Below are positions 1 to 9,358 of a stretch of 64,000 bases of DNA, one piece after another (the first letter of the stretch is position 1; every line of letters begins with the position of its first letter). The DNA lies in NCBI RefSeq assembly GCF_027118995.1, contig NZ_CP098242.1, positions 2,147,001 to 2,211,000 of the forward strand, written 5' to 3'. The notes beneath the pieces are model-generated. The model worked only from the letters and a program-made list of their open reading frames with translations. It searched no databases and had not been told where the DNA came from. A program made the translations under genes and the position numbers. This DNA comes from Oxalobacter vibrioformis. GTDB lineage: Bacteria > Pseudomonadota > Gammaproteobacteria > Burkholderiales > Burkholderiaceae_D.

Positions 1-40
1 GCGCATTGTTCCCGGAAAGTAGCCTGTCGGCCGACTGGAT

Positions 41-880
41 ATGAAGCCACAGAAGAAGCTGCTCAGCCAGCGTCATCCCGCTTTCTATTTTATTTCTGTC
101 TGGGAAAAGCGGATCAGGCGTTATGTCCGATGAATTTCCGATGGCAGGAAGTATGCCTCCCGGCTCGTAAAGGAAACCCTGCCGCATCGTATTCGCGAAC
201 ATCAGTCTGTGCTGCTTCGCCAGCTTGGCAAAAGCGAAATGCAACTCCAGATCAACAAGGTGACAAACCTGAGGCTGGCGGTAAAGCATCTTGACGGCAT
301 TGTGATCCGTCCGGGTGGGGTTTTTTTCTATTGCCGGCTGGTCGGACGGCCAACAGCGGCAAAAGGGTATCTGCCCGGTATGGAACTGTCATTTGGCGAG
401 CCGACAACCGGAATTGGCGGCGGTATCTGCCAGATTGCCAATCTGATTCACTGGCTGGTTCTTCATAGCCCGCTGACTGTGACAGAGCGCCACCGGCATT
501 CTTTTGACCCCTTTCCGGATGATGGCCGGGTGGTTCCCTTCTGAACAGGCGCTACCATCTTTTTCAATTATCGTGACTACCCGTTCATCAACAGAACGAA
601 ACAGACTTTCCAGCTGCGTATCTCGCTGTCTGATAAATTCCTGCATGGTGAACTGTATACCGATGCCGCGCCGGATTATGACTATCGTGTCTTTGAGCGG
701 GAACACCAGTTCCTGAAGATTGGTTAGACTTTTTACCGCAAGAATGAAATCTGGCGTGAAAACCGCTCTTCCAAAGACTCATCAGAAGAACTGCTGACGA
801 AAAATTTTGCGCGGGTGATGTATGTGCCGGCAGAATTTACCGAGGCGGATGCCAGTGCGCTGACATCCTTTCAGGACTGA
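41..880 (+). pseudogene. VanW-family protein, broken by three in-frame stops
   Basis: A single reading frame from ATG 41 to TGA 878-880 (279 codons, the usual VanW-family length) is interrupted only by TGA 131-133, TGA 542-544 and TAG 725-727; there is no frameshift. Reading through the stops gives a recognisable VanW-type protein: an N-terminal RHPAFYFISVWEKRIRRY segment, then LQINKVTNLRLAV, the IRPG motif and the GGGICQIANLIHW core with HSFDPFPDDGR after it. The first stop falls where a Trp is plausible and the second replaces a residue in PFxTGAT, usually Gly. The family is widespread in bacteria that are not glycopeptide resistant, so the name should not be read as resistance. The gene is probably dead but recently so; sequencing error is unlikely for three separate stops. 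Confidence 0.75.
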
Positions 881-1063
881 CTTCACATTCCCTTTTTTCG
901 CTTTGCCTGCCGGGTTTTCTGCGTTCCCGACGCAGAATATGACGAATCATTGCAGATGTAATAATTTGTTAAAAAAAGAATTTGCGTTGGCTGAATCCGA
1001 AATAATAGCCTTATCGAAAAACCGCTTTCATGCTGATGCGGTTTGCTGGCGAGAGAGGCTGAT

Positions 1064-2356
1064 ATGGGAAACGCCCACAGGAAGAAAGTCCCCTTGAGAC
1101 GATGGTTTCAGGCAAGCGTATCTGCCGGGTTTCTTTGCTTTTTTGCTGTGGTGTCCGCCGATGCAGAAACAATCAGTACGGCATCCCTGAAAAAAGGCTA
1201 TACAACTGCCGAGCTGGATCAGATGCTGGCGCCTGTTGCGCTGTATCCCGACGGGCTGCTGCTGCAGGTGCTGATGGCGTCATCACATCCGGCAGAAGTC
1301 GTGGAGGCGGGCAGATGGCTTGACGCGAATCCGGACTTGAGTGGTGACACGGCAGTTGAGGCGGCAGAGAGTTTCGGCTGGCATGCCAGTGTGATGGCCC
1401 TCCTGGCTTTTCCCGATGTGCTTTTCACGATGTCCTCCAATATGGAATGGGCGGTGAAGCTGGGGAATGCCTTCACTGCCCAGCGTGAAGACATGATGGA
1501 GCGTGTTCAGCATCTTCGCCGCCAGGCACGTGCGGCAGGCAATCTCAAATCGGATGAACGGATGAATGTCATCAGGACCAGCAACAATATTGCGATTGAG
1601 CCGGTATCCCGCGAGGTGATTTATGTGCCTTACTACAATCCGGCCATTGTTTACGGTTCCTGGGCGTGGCCAGGCTATGCGCCTTATTACTGGTCCCCCT
1701 GGCGGGGGTATGCCTGGTATCCGGGTTATTACTCAAGCAGCTTTATGTGGGGAAGCGGTATCTGGTTCAGCTATACCCGTTTCCATGGCCGTATGGACTG
1801 GCGTCGCCGCCATGTGCACTGGAACCCGCCGCCCAAATATACCGCTCCCGGCCATGTCAGGCCGGGTGTCAAACCGCATCCGGGCCAGAACCATGCCAGA
1901 CCGGGCAACCGGCCGGGGCAAAACGGCCATAATCAGGCGCGGCCAGGTGTAAGGCCCGGAGATGCCAGCTCAGGCCATGTTCGACCAGGATATATCAGGC
2001 CTGGCCTGAACAGGCCATCCACCATCACCAGCCGTCCGGGACAGCGCCCCGGGATGGCTGCGGCCTATCGACAGGCACATAATCGTTCTGCCACGACAGG
2101 GCACCCGTCCCGCAGCATGGGATACAACCATCCGTCGGCAACACATCAGGACGTCAGTGCGGTGCATACCCGCATGTCACGGGGTTCACAATCCGCCGTT
2201 CGCCAGCCAGCTGGGACACATCAGTCAGGGGGCATGGCCCGTGCATCATCACGCCCGGCCATGACGCCACCGGCAAATGTTTCCCGCCAGGCAGGACTAC
2301 GTCCGGGCGGCTGGTTTTCCCAGGGCGGCGGGCACAAAGGAGGCGCTCGCCGATAG
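1064..2356 (+). CDS. DUF3300 domain secreted protein
   Basis: A 430-residue exported protein of unknown function. ATG 1064 is preferred over upstream TTG 1043 because a purine-rich GAGAGAGG lies just before it and the product then opens with a basic stretch and a hydrophobic signal peptide ending near VSADAE. Residues about 40-210 carry the DUF3300 hallmarks: LDQMLAPVALYPDGLLLQVLMAS, then DVLFTMSSNMEW and the EVIYVPYYNP motif. The middle is rich in Trp/Tyr/Gly, and the last 170 residues are a low-complexity basic tail with recurring RPG units such as HVRPG. It stands alone and ends in a strong terminator. Family assignment is firm; the role in the envelope is unknown. Confidence 0.85.
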   Translation: MGNAHRKKVPLRRWFQASVSAGFLCFFAVVSADAETISTASLKKGYTTAELDQMLAPVALYPDGLLLQVLMASSHPAEVVEAGRWLDANPDLSGDTAVEAAESFGWHASVMALLAFPDVLFTMSSNMEWAVKLGNAFTAQREDMMERVQHLRRQARAAGNLKSDERMNVIRTSNNIAIEPVSREVIYVPYYNPAIVYGSWAWPGYAPYYWSPWRGYAWYPGYYSSSFMWGSGIWFSYTRFHGRMDWRRRHVHWNPPPKYTAPGHVRPGVKPHPGQNHARPGNRPGQNGHNQARPGVRPGDASSGHVRPGYIRPGLNRPSTITSRPGQRPGMAAAYRQAHNRSATTGHPSRSMGYNHPSATHQDVSAVHTRMSRGSQSAVRQPAGTHQSGGMARASSRPAMTPPANVSRQAGLRPGGWFSQGGGHKGGARR

Positions 2357-2383
2357 GGTAAAAAATTTCTCTCCTCGTGGTTG

Positions 2384-2424
2384 ATCCTCCGGCAGGGCTT
2401 ATTATGCCCCCGGAGGATTTTTTT
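2384..2424 (+). terminator. Rho-independent terminator of the DUF3300 gene
   Basis: A perfect 9-bp stem (ATCCTCCGG pairing with CCGGAGGAT), a pyrimidine-poor loop that can extend the stem through GGGC/GCCC, and a run of seven T. Confidence 0.9.
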
Positions 2425-2566
2425 GGAATCGGTGATTAACGTGTTTTGTGAGCGAGTTGCTGCGCTCTTCGGTGCTCGCAAGCTTGTCTATCGCGAGATA
2501 TGCCGCGCTTGCTGTGCTCCGTGCGCCTTGCACTTCATCTTACAAAACACGTTAATCACCGATTCC
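2425..2566. repeat. 142-bp element with perfect 25-bp terminal inverted repeats
   Basis: Positions 2425-2449 and 2542-2566 are exact reverse complements (outer tip GGAATCGGTGATTAACG). The 92 bp between them hold a short TATC/GATA hairpin and no open frame of note. It directly abuts the upstream terminator T-run, and both flanks are T-rich, so a TTTT target duplication is possible but not provable. It could be a MITE or another structured repeat; the family is not recognised. Confidence 0.7.
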
Positions 2567-2655
2567 TTTTATCCCTGTCCGGCGTTTTGCCGGGTGAATC
2601 TGGCAGAAGCGAACGTTTGCGGGTATGCTTCTCTTTTTGACCTGTAATTGGCATC

Positions 2656-3120
2656 ATGTCTGTCAGTGTTCAAACCGGGGATTTTGATGTTTCTGTGGAA
2701 CTGGCCCGTCTTCGTGACGGCAACGCCAGTATAGGTGCTGTGGTGAGCTTTGTCGGCACCGTGCGGGACCTAAGTGACGGTGAAACGGTTTCGATGATGG
2801 AACTGGAACATTATCCGGGGATGACGGAAAAATCGCTTCAGCAGATAGTCGAGGAGGCGAAAGAACGATGGCCTGTCCTGGCTGCCCGGATTATCCATCG
2901 TGTCGGAAAGCTGGAACCCATGGCGCAGATTGTTCTGGTTGCTGTGGCGGCTTCACATCGTGCGGATGCTTTTTCAGCGTGTGAATTCATGATGGATTGC
3001 CTGAAAACCCGTGCGCCTTTCTGGAAAAAAGAAACAACGGCTGTCGGTTCGCGCTGGGTGGATGCCAAAGCAGCCGATACCAGCGCGGCAAAACGGTGGC
3101 AAAAGGAGGACGTGGAATGA
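2656..3120 (+). CDS. moaE: Molybdopterin synthase catalytic subunit MoaE
   Basis: A 154-residue MoaE, the large subunit that with MoaD-thiocarboxylate adds the dithiolene sulfurs to precursor Z in molybdenum cofactor synthesis. Visible family features are GAVVSFVGTVRD near residue 28, LEHYPGMTEK near 50, the IIHRVGKLEP stretch near 80, SHRADAFSACEFMMDCLK near 100 and the KTRAPFWKKE active-site segment with catalytic-type lysines near 115-122. Length is normal. Its last codons overlap the start of crcB in an ATGA arrangement, which indicates translational coupling. No moaD or moaA is in the window. Confidence 0.95.
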   Translation: MSVSVQTGDFDVSVELARLRDGNASIGAVVSFVGTVRDLSDGETVSMMELEHYPGMTEKSLQQIVEEAKERWPVLAARIIHRVGKLEPMAQIVLVAVAASHRADAFSACEFMMDCLKTRAPFWKKETTAVGSRWVDAKAADTSAAKRWQKEDVE

Positions 3121-3188
3121 GCTGGCTGGCGGTTGGCGCTGGTGCGGCGATTGGCGCCTGGCTCAGATGGGGGCTGGGTGTGCTGATG

Positions 3189-4393
3189 TGTAGTAGTTTA
3201 GACCTGATCTGACAGAAGCCGGTTTTGTTTGGGTATCTGTCAGATTACATCTGGATCAGATTTTTCTCCTTCCAGACATTCAATCCATCAAGAAAGGTCT
3301 GCATGGGCGTTCTGCCACAGCACATTTTTTCCCTGATGGGTTCGTTCATTATTGTAATAATGAAGCCAGTTGTCCAGATCGGATTGCAGTGAATCCAGAT
3401 CGTAGTACAGTTTTTTCCGGAATGCCACCTGGTAAAACTCCTGTAAAACAGTCTTGTGAAAGCGCTCACAGATACCGTTTGTCTGGGGTGACCTGACTTT
3501 CGTTTTCGTGTGATCGATGTCATTGATTGCCAGATAAAGCTGATAATCATGGTTCTCAACGCGGCCACAGAACTCTGTTCCCCTATCCGTAAGGATGCGT
3601 AATACCGGTACATCCTGGGATGCGTGAAACGGCAGCACCCTGTCGTTGAGCAAATCTGCTGCGGTAATGGGTGTCTTGCTGGTATACAACTTACAGTGAG
3701 CAACACGGCTATAGGTATCAACATACGTTTGTTGATATATCCGGCCTACTCCTTTCAGGGTACCGACATAGAAGGTGTCCTGAGAACCCAGATAACCCGG
3801 ATGGGCGGTTTCTATCTCGCCATGAACGATGTCATCCTGCTTTTTCTTCTCAAGAGCGGCAACCTGTTCTTCCGTGAGAATAATACCTTCGCTGGCTACC
3901 TTGGCTTCCAGTGCTTTCAGGCGTTTTTTGAAGTTCTCCAGGTCATGGCGCAGCCAGACAGATCGAACACCGCTGCCAGATATAAAAATGCCGAGCTTTC
4001 TCAGCTCATTACTGGTGCGGACCTGACCGTGGGCCGGGTAGTCGATGGCATATTGAACAACAGCTTTTTCTGTGGCTTCTTCTGTCCGGTTCTTGAGATT
4101 GGGAACACGTCTGCTCTGGTTTATCAGGGCATCAATACCCCCTTGTCCTACTTGCTCGTGATAGCGATAAAAGGTATCACGTGATACGCCCATGACTTTG
4201 CAGGCTTTCGATACGTTATTGAGCTCGGATGCCAGATTAAGCAGCCCGACTTTGTGTTTGATGATCGGATTGGTAGTATGTAACATGAGAGTTACCTCCT
4301 TAAGGTTTTGTTTACGGATTCGACACCCATATCAAAACCGGTAACTCTCTCCTTTGCAAGAGATAACTGTCAGATTAGATTCAAACTACTTCA
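3189..4393 (-). mobile_element. IS481-family insertion sequence inside crcB
   Basis: The 1205-bp element has matching ends: left TGTAGTAGTTTAGACCTGAT and, reverse-complemented, right TGAAGTAGTTTGAATCTAAT, both followed by CTGACAG. Both sides carry the identical 7-mer GCTGATG (3182-3188 and 4394-4400), a target-site duplication. Intact ends, an intact transposase and an undegraded duplication argue for a recent insertion. Confidence 0.92.
3288..4286 (-). CDS. IS481-family transposase
   Basis: A 332-residue DDE transposase. An N-terminal helix-turn-helix ([21 protein letters not shown], about residues 25-45) is followed by a linker with a Lys/Glu-rich helix and an integrase core: first Asp in [10 protein letters not shown], second in [10 protein letters not shown], Glu in [10 protein letters not shown], then the [11 protein letters not shown] tail typical of IS3/IS481-type enzymes. 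It starts at ATG 4286 about 107 bp inside the element end and appears complete. Confidence 0.92.
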   Translation of the reverse strand: MLHTTNPIIKHKVGLLNLASELNNVSKACKVMGVSRDTFYRYHEQVGQGGIDALINQSRRVPNLKNRTEEATEKAVVQYAIDYPAHGQVRTSNELRKLGIFISGSGVRSVWLRHDLENFKKRLKALEAKVASEGIILTEEQVAALEKKKQDDIVHGEIETAHPGYLGSQDTFYVGTLKGVGRIYQQTYVDTYSRVAHCKLYTSKTPITAADLLNDRVLPFHASQDVPVLRILTDRGTEFCGRVENHDYQLYLAINDIDHTKTKVRSPQTNGICERFHKTVLQEFYQVAFRKKLYYDLDSLQSDLDNWLHYYNNERTHQGKNVLWQNAHADLS

Positions 4394-4768
4394 GCTGATG
4401 AACCACATTCATGCCCATTTGCCGCTTGGTACCCTCTTGGCCAACCTGCTTGGGGGTTACCTGGTCGGTCTTTCCGTCGCTTTTTTCAATCATTCCACTG
4501 TCTTAAGCCCTGAGTGGCGTCTTTTTGTTATCACCGGTTTTTTAGGCGGGTTGACCACTTTTTCCACTTTTTCTGCCGAGTCGGTCATGCTGTTACAGCG
4601 GGGTGAATATCTCTGGATGCTCGGACATGTCCTTTTGCATCTGCTGGGCTCCATCCTTTTCTGCATTGCCGGTTTTGCCTGTTTCAGGCTCTTTGCGTCT
4701 TCCTGAGCTTTATTGACCTGCCTTTAGCCATTATTTGATATTTTCGCTGACAAAAAAGCCGAAAATGT

Positions 4769-4797
4769 CTTGAAATTGAAGTTGTTGCACCCATTTA
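4769..4797 (+). promoter_or_regulatory. Sigma-32 (heat-shock) promoter of clpB
   Basis: CTTGAAA (4769-4775), a 14-bp spacer and CCCATTTA (4790-4797) match the RpoH consensus CTTGAAA-N13-16-CCCCATNT closely. It lies 33 bp before the clpB start codon. Confidence 0.88.
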
Positions 4798-4830
4798 CAA
4801 AGAATCGGAATTAATCATTTGGAGAATGCA

Positions 4831-7431
4831 ATGCGTCAAGACAAATTGACAACAAAACTGCAGGAAGCCATTGGAGACGCACACAGCCTGGCGGTTGGAA
4901 ACGACAACCAGTATATCAATCCCGTGCATTTGACCATGGCGCTTTTGCAGCAGAATGACGGCAGCGCCAGATCACTGTTACAAAGAGCCGGTGTGAACGT
5001 CAATGCGCTGGACTCGGGGCTGAAAAGCGCTCTTGACCGCCTCCCGAAAGTATCGGGTACCGGCGGGGATGTGCAGGTAGGACGGGAATTGCTGGCGTTA
5101 CTTAATCTGTCAGACAAGGAAGCCCAGAAACGGGGTGACCAGTTTATTGCCAGTGAAATGGTGTTGCTTGGCCTTCTGGAAGACAAATCAGATGCCGGAC
5201 GAATCGCACGGGAAAACGGGCTGGATCGCTCTTCGCTGGAAGCCGCCATCAAGGCGGTGCGCGGCAGCGGGCCGGTCAACGCTGCCAATGCGGAAGACCA
5301 GCGTGAAGCCCTGAAAAAATTCACCCTGGACCTGACCGAGCGTGCCCGCATGGGCAAACTGGACCCGGTGATCGGCCGTGATGACGAAATCCGCCGTGCC
5401 ATCCAGGTGCTCCAGCGCCGCAGCAAGAACAATCCTGTCCTGATCGGCGAACCGGGTGTGGGTAAAACCGCGATTGTCGAAGGGCTGGCCCAGCGTATCG
5501 TCAACAACGAAGTGCCGGAAAGCCTGAAAGGCAAACGCGTGCTGGTTTTGGATATGGCAGCCCTTTTAGCAGGCGCCAAGTACCGTGGTGAATTTGAGGA
5601 ACGTCTCAAGGCCGTATTGAATGAACTGGCGGAAGATGAAGGGCAGACCATCGTCTTTATTGACGAGATCCATACCATGGTGGGTGCCGGCAAGACCGAA
5701 GGCTCAATGGATGCGGGCAATATGCTCAAACCGGCACTGGCACGGGGCGAGCTGCATTGTGTGGGTGCAACCACGCTGGATGAATACCGCAAATACGTGG
5801 AAAAGGATGCCGCACTGGAGCGCCGTTTCCAGAAAATCATGGTGGATGAGCCTTCTGTTGAAGATACCATCGCCATCTTGCGTGGTTTGCAGGAAAAATA
5901 TGAGGTGCACCACGGTGTGGAAATTACTGACCCGGCCATTATTGCGGCTGCCGAACTTTCACACCGCTATATTACGGACCGTTTCCTGCCGGACAAGGCG
6001 ATTGACCTGATTGACGAAGCGGCATCCCGTATCAAGATGGAGATTGACTCCAAGCCGGAAGTAATGGACAAGCTTGATCGCCGGATCATCCAGCTCAAGA
6101 TTGAACGCGAGGCGGTCAAGAAAGAAAAAGATGAAGCCTCCCAGAAACGCCTGGGCCTGATCGAGGAAGAAATCGAAAAGCTTGAGCGGGAATATGCGGA
6201 CTATGATGAAGTGCTGAAAGCGGAAAAAGCCGGTGTGGAAGGCGCCAAGCACATCAAGGAGGAAATCGAAAAAGTACGGCAGGAGATGGACGAAGCCAAA
6301 CGCATGGGTGACTTCCAGAAAATGTCAGAACTGATGTACGGCAAAATGCCCGAGCTGGAAAAAGCGCTGGATGAGCAGAATAAAAAGGAAAGCACACTGG
6401 AAACAGAGCATCCGAAGCTGCTTCGTACCCAGGTGGAGGCGGAAGAAATTGCCGAGGTGGTTTCCCGTGCTACCGGTATCCCTGTCTCCAAGATGATGCA
6501 GGGTGAGCGTGAAAAGCTGCTGCACATGGAAGATGAACTGCACAAGCGGGTTGTCGGCCAGGACGAGGCGATTGTCGCGGTTTCTGATGCGATCCGCCGT
6601 TCCCGCGCGGGCCTGGGTGATCCGGATCGCCCCTATGGCTCTTTCATGTTCCTGGGGCCAACGGGCGTGGGTAAAACCGAACTGTGCAAATCGCTGGCCA
6701 GTTTCCTGTTTGACACGGATGAATCCATGGTTCGGATCGACATGAGTGAATTCATGGAAAAGCATTCTGTCGCAAGGCTGATTGGCGCGCCGCCGGGATA
6801 CGTGGGCTATGAAGAAGGCGGCTATCTGACCGAGGCCGTCCGCCGCAAGCCATACAGTGTCATCCTTTTAGATGAGATTGAAAAAGCCCATCCGGATGTT
6901 TTCAATGTCCTTTTGCAGGTGCTGGATGATGGCCGGATGACCGACGGGCAGGGCAGGACGGTGGATTTCAAGAATACCGTGATTGTCATGACATCCAATC
7001 TGGGATCGCACCTTATCCAGGACATGGAAGCAGAAGGTGTGGAATCCGGCCTGGTCAAGGTGGCCGTCATGGATGAGGTACGGCGCCACTTCAGGCCGGA
7101 ATTCATCAACCGTATTGATGAGACGATCGTTTTCCATGGCCTGGATGAAAAGAATATCGGCTCGATTGCGAAGATCCAGTTGGCTATTCTCGAAAAACGT
7201 CTGGAAAGCATGGAAATGTCACTTGAAATTTCCGAAAAAGCCCTCCAGAAGATTGCAGAGGCCGGTTTTGATCCGCTTTATGGTGCGCGTCCGCTCAAAC
7301 GGGCTATCCAGCACCAGATTGAAAACCCGGTTTCCAAACTGATCCTGGAAGGCAAATATGGGCCGAAAGATACCATTGTGATTGATGAAAAGAATGGGGA
7401 GCTGGTGTTTGACAAGAAAACCGGCGCTTAA
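4831..7431 (+). CDS. clpB: ATP-dependent disaggregase ClpB
   Basis: An 866-residue Hsp100 chaperone that extracts polypeptides from aggregates together with DnaK. ATG 4831 ([13 protein letters not shown]) is chosen because GGAG lies 7-10 bp upstream; an in-frame TTG sits 12 bp earlier. The order is N-domain (1-145), AAA1 with Walker [10 protein letters not shown] near residue 206 and Walker [10 protein letters not shown], the long coiled-coil M domain (about 405-525, rich in Glu/Lys), then AAA2 with GPTGVGKTE near 608 and [13 protein letters not shown]. Length and motifs are normal. Expression is expected to be heat inducible from the sigma-32 promoter upstream. Confidence 0.97.
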   Translation: MRQDKLTTKLQEAIGDAHSLAVGNDNQYINPVHLTMALLQQNDGSARSLLQRAGVNVNALDSGLKSALDRLPKVSGTGGDVQVGRELLALLNLSDKEAQKRGDQFIASEMVLLGLLEDKSDAGRIARENGLDRSSLEAAIKAVRGSGPVNAANAEDQREALKKFTLDLTERARMGKLDPVIGRDDEIRRAIQVLQRRSKNNPVLIGEPGVGKTAIVEGLAQRIVNNEVPESLKGKRVLVLDMAALLAGAKYRGEFEERLKAVLNELAEDEGQTIVFIDEIHTMVGAGKTEGSMDAGNMLKPALARGELHCVGATTLDEYRKYVEKDAALERRFQKIMVDEPSVEDTIAILRGLQEKYEVHHGVEITDPAIIAAAELSHRYITDRFLPDKAIDLIDEAASRIKMEIDSKPEVMDKLDRRIIQLKIEREAVKKEKDEASQKRLGLIEEEIEKLEREYADYDEVLKAEKAGVEGAKHIKEEIEKVRQEMDEAKRMGDFQKMSELMYGKMPELEKALDEQNKKESTLETEHPKLLRTQVEAEEIAEVVSRATGIPVSKMMQGEREKLLHMEDELHKRVVGQDEAIVAVSDAIRRSRAGLGDPDRPYGSFMFLGPTGVGKTELCKSLASFLFDTDESMVRIDMSEFMEKHSVARLIGAPPGYVGYEEGGYLTEAVRRKPYSVILLDEIEKAHPDVFNVLLQVLDDGRMTDGQGRTVDFKNTVIVMTSNLGSHLIQDMEAEGVESGLVKVAVMDEVRRHFRPEFINRIDETIVFHGLDEKNIGSIAKIQLAILEKRLESMEMSLEISEKALQKIAEAGFDPLYGARPLKRAIQHQIENPVSKLILEGKYGPKDTIVIDEKNGELVFDKKTGA

Positions 7432-7537
7432 ACAGGAACTCTCCGAAGCTGCTCTGCAAGCGTGCGGCATGGCCTGACATGCCGGCGTTTGCACAGTGGT
7501 GATTCACTCCCTGTCCGGTGGTGCTGACAAGAGCCAT

Positions 7538-7618
7538 AAAAAACCCTGCCTTGAACTGCACCTCCTTTTCGTCAGACTATGTCCAGCTTCTGGGGTGCAG
7601 TTCAAGACAGGGTTTTTT
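7538..7618. terminator. Long inverted repeat, bidirectional terminator between clpB and a rhodanese gene
   Basis: The arms 7538-7562 and 7594-7618 pair at 24 of 25 positions (AAAAAACCCTG... with ...CAGGGTTTTTT) around a 31-nt loop. A run of T ends the stem on each strand, so it can stop both convergent genes. The stem is much longer than a usual terminator. Confidence 0.8.
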
Positions 7619-7651
7619 GCTTTGTGTAAAAAGTGATCTGTATGGCGTGGA

Positions 7652-8074
7652 TTACTTTTGGGTCTTTACCCAGTTGTTGTATTCGGTAAAGAGAGGCACT
7701 CCGTCGATATAAGAGACTTCCGGAATATCAGGGCGCATTTTCTTGACCAGCGGATAGGCTTTCACACAGGTTCTGCCAAGACGGCAGTGAATAAGCACCG
7801 GGCGATCCTTGGGGATCTCATTCATGCGCGATAACAGCTCGTTCATTGGGATATTTACGGAACCGGTGAAGTGCTCGGCCTGAAATTTTTCCGGCGGGGA
7901 TACATCCACAATAAACACATTGGGTGTTTTTTTCATGTATTCCAGCGCTTCAGTCGGGGTCAGACGGCCGATGTCCTTTTGCTGTGCGAAAGCATTGCCC
8001 GAGAAAGTGAAAACAACAGCAATGGCCAACAAAGCGGTCATGAAAGCATTTCTTGCTTTAATTGCCCTATGCAT
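7652..8074 (-). CDS. Periplasmic rhodanese-like protein
   Basis: 140 residues: a signal peptide (MHRAIKARNAFMTALLAIAV, cleaved near NAFAQ) followed by one rhodanese domain. Family marks are the IVDVSPPEKFQAEHFTGSVN region around residue 55-75 and the active loop HCRLGRTCVKAYP, where the first Cys is the expected sulfur carrier; a second Cys lies at the loop end. Single exported rhodaneses usually handle thiosulfate, persulfide or cyanide chemistry, but substrate cannot be read from sequence. Monocistronic, convergent with clpB. Confidence 0.85.
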   Translation of the reverse strand: MHRAIKARNAFMTALLAIAVVFTFSGNAFAQQKDIGRLTPTEALEYMKKTPNVFIVDVSPPEKFQAEHFTGSVNIPMNELLSRMNEIPKDRPVLIHCRLGRTCVKAYPLVKKMRPDIPEVSYIDGVPLFTEYNNWVKTQK

Positions 8075-8239
8075 ATTTTGCTCCTTGGTTTTTGCACACA
8101 GGATCAGGAAAGTGTGCAGGTCAATTGGGTATCAGGGTTAATACAAATTGCGCAGAGTTTTCCGGGTTTTGCACAAAACAGGTTTTTCATTATGATCTGC
8201 TGATTTTAAAAGCTGCATGTCACGATAATAAAATGTTGG

Positions 8240-8560
8240 TTAAATGTCAACACATTTACGTGTATTTTTAAGCTGCCTACCGTTCAAATACAAAAGGGGA
8301 TGAACAGGGTTTTTCTGTCCCATTAACTCGTTCAGGATAATGCGGGTCCCTATCATTTTGAAAACAAGGCTATTTTCACCGCCCCCTAAAATCGCATGGT
8401 AATTGCGCATTCCCGGTACTTTTCCTATATAGCCCAGTCTGTCTTTCGTATTGCCGGATACACCCGCCCAGGCAAAGTCAGCGGTGAATGGAATATGCGA
8501 AAACAATTTTCCGGCATCAGCAGGCAGCGGTTTTATTTTATGAGGAAGGACGTGCTCTCT
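8240..8560 (-). pseudogene. C-terminal remnant of an FAD-dependent (DAO-type) oxidoreductase
   Basis: The minus frame reads KPGKREHVLPHKIKPLPADA, then LFSHIPFTADFAWAGVSGNT, KDRLGYIGKVPGMRNYHAIL, GGGENSLVFKMIGTRIILNE. AWAG..GxTKDxLxYIG followed by a Gly-rich loop and a hydrophobic helix is the C-terminal FAD-binding part of glycine/D-amino-acid-oxidase-type enzymes. The nucleotide-binding N-terminus is missing: a stop precedes this segment and no Rossmann motif is found up to 8820. Only about 100 of some 380 residues remain. Confidence 0.65.
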
Positions 8561-8820
8561 TTTGCCGGGTTTGAAAATTCATTGTCACGGTCGCCGGTCA
8601 GAACACGACTTTCATGATGAGTTCCCTTAACTGAAGGTAATCCGGGTTGGTATCCTGACTCAAGGGTGTGATTATGATAATCACAGGCGAAACAGGACCA
8701 TGCGATAAAGATCGTACATGATGCGGATTTTCCCTGCCGAAAGTAAAATAATCCAGCAGGGCGGGCCTCTGATAGAATGCCGTCAGACAGCAATTGTGTT
8801 TGGACAAAAAGAGAAAAATC

Positions 8821-9330
8821 ATGCGCATCAGGCCGGAAAAACCGGAAGAATTTCCTTATCTGTACGATTTTGTGCAAACGGCTTTCGCAACAGCAAAAGT
8901 CTCAGATGGTACGGAACCCGATTTTGTGAATGTGCTGCGGGAAGGGGTCAACTACATTCCGGATCTGGCACTGGTGGCAGAAGCGGATGGAAAGATCATC
9001 GGTCATATCATGTTCACCAGGACCTATCTTTCTGTACCTGGCAAACGTTTTGAGGCGCTTCTTCTGGCACCGGTGGCCGTTGCGCTGGAACAGCGTGACA
9101 GGGGAATCGGCTCTGCCCTGATTGAAGAAGGTATGCGCAGGGCAAAAGCGATGGGATTTACCTCGATTTTTCTGGTGGGCGACCCGGATTATTACTCCCG
9201 TTTCGGATTTCACCCGGTTGCAAGCTACGGCATCCGGCATAACAGCGAGATACCGGATCAGTACATCATGGCCAAAGCGCTGGTTCCCGGTGTGCTTGAC
9301 GGTATTGATGGCACGATTACGATCATCTGA
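8821..9330 (+). CDS. GNAT-family N-acetyltransferase (YhbS-like)
   Basis: 169 residues from ATG 8821, chosen because the protein then begins at the conserved MRIRPEKPEE strand and is preceded by a purine-rich AAAAAGAGAAA; an in-frame GTG lies 27 bp earlier. The acetyl-CoA pyrophosphate loop is QRDRGIGSALIEEGMRRAK (about residues 85-103), followed by FLVGDPDYYSRFGFHPV, typical of the YhbS group. The acceptor substrate is unknown. It is convergent with the transporter gene downstream. Confidence 0.85.
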   Translation: MRIRPEKPEEFPYLYDFVQTAFATAKVSDGTEPDFVNVLREGVNYIPDLALVAEADGKIIGHIMFTRTYLSVPGKRFEALLLAPVAVALEQRDRGIGSALIEEGMRRAKAMGFTSIFLVGDPDYYSRFGFHPVASYGIRHNSEIPDQYIMAKALVPGVLDGIDGTITII

Positions 9331-9358
9331 TTTTCCTGCCGGTTGCCGATCAGGAAAA
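9331..9358. terminator. Probable shared hairpin terminator
   Basis: TTTTCCTG (9331-9338) pairs with CAGGAAAA (9351-9358) around a 12-nt loop, directly between two convergent stop codons. T-runs are short, so strength is uncertain. Confidence 0.4.

Larger units (their letters stand above)
3117..4706 (+). pseudogene. crcB: Fluoride exporter CrcB/FluC, split by an insertion sequence
   Basis: The first 24 codons (3117-3188, MSWLAVGAGAAIGAWLRWGL followed by GVLM) and the last 101 (4401-4703) are separated by an IS481-family element. Removing the element plus one copy of the 7-bp duplication GCTGATG restores a continuous 125-residue frame ending [21 protein letters not shown], then [16 protein letters not shown], the pore-lining fluoride-channel motif. 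The interruption separates the first membrane helix from the rest. An open frame entering from the IS end (4308) would give a protein lacking helix 1, so function is probably lost. The ATGA coupling to moaE is retained. Confidence 0.92.

Noticed and set aside
4836..5939. Long minus-strand frame within clpB
   Set aside because: Exact antisense of a highly conserved gene, with Ser/Arg-rich composition typical of a shadow.
8598..8877. Minus-strand frames upstream of the oxidoreductase remnant
   Set aside because: No Rossmann or other motif; probably non-coding or too decayed to read.
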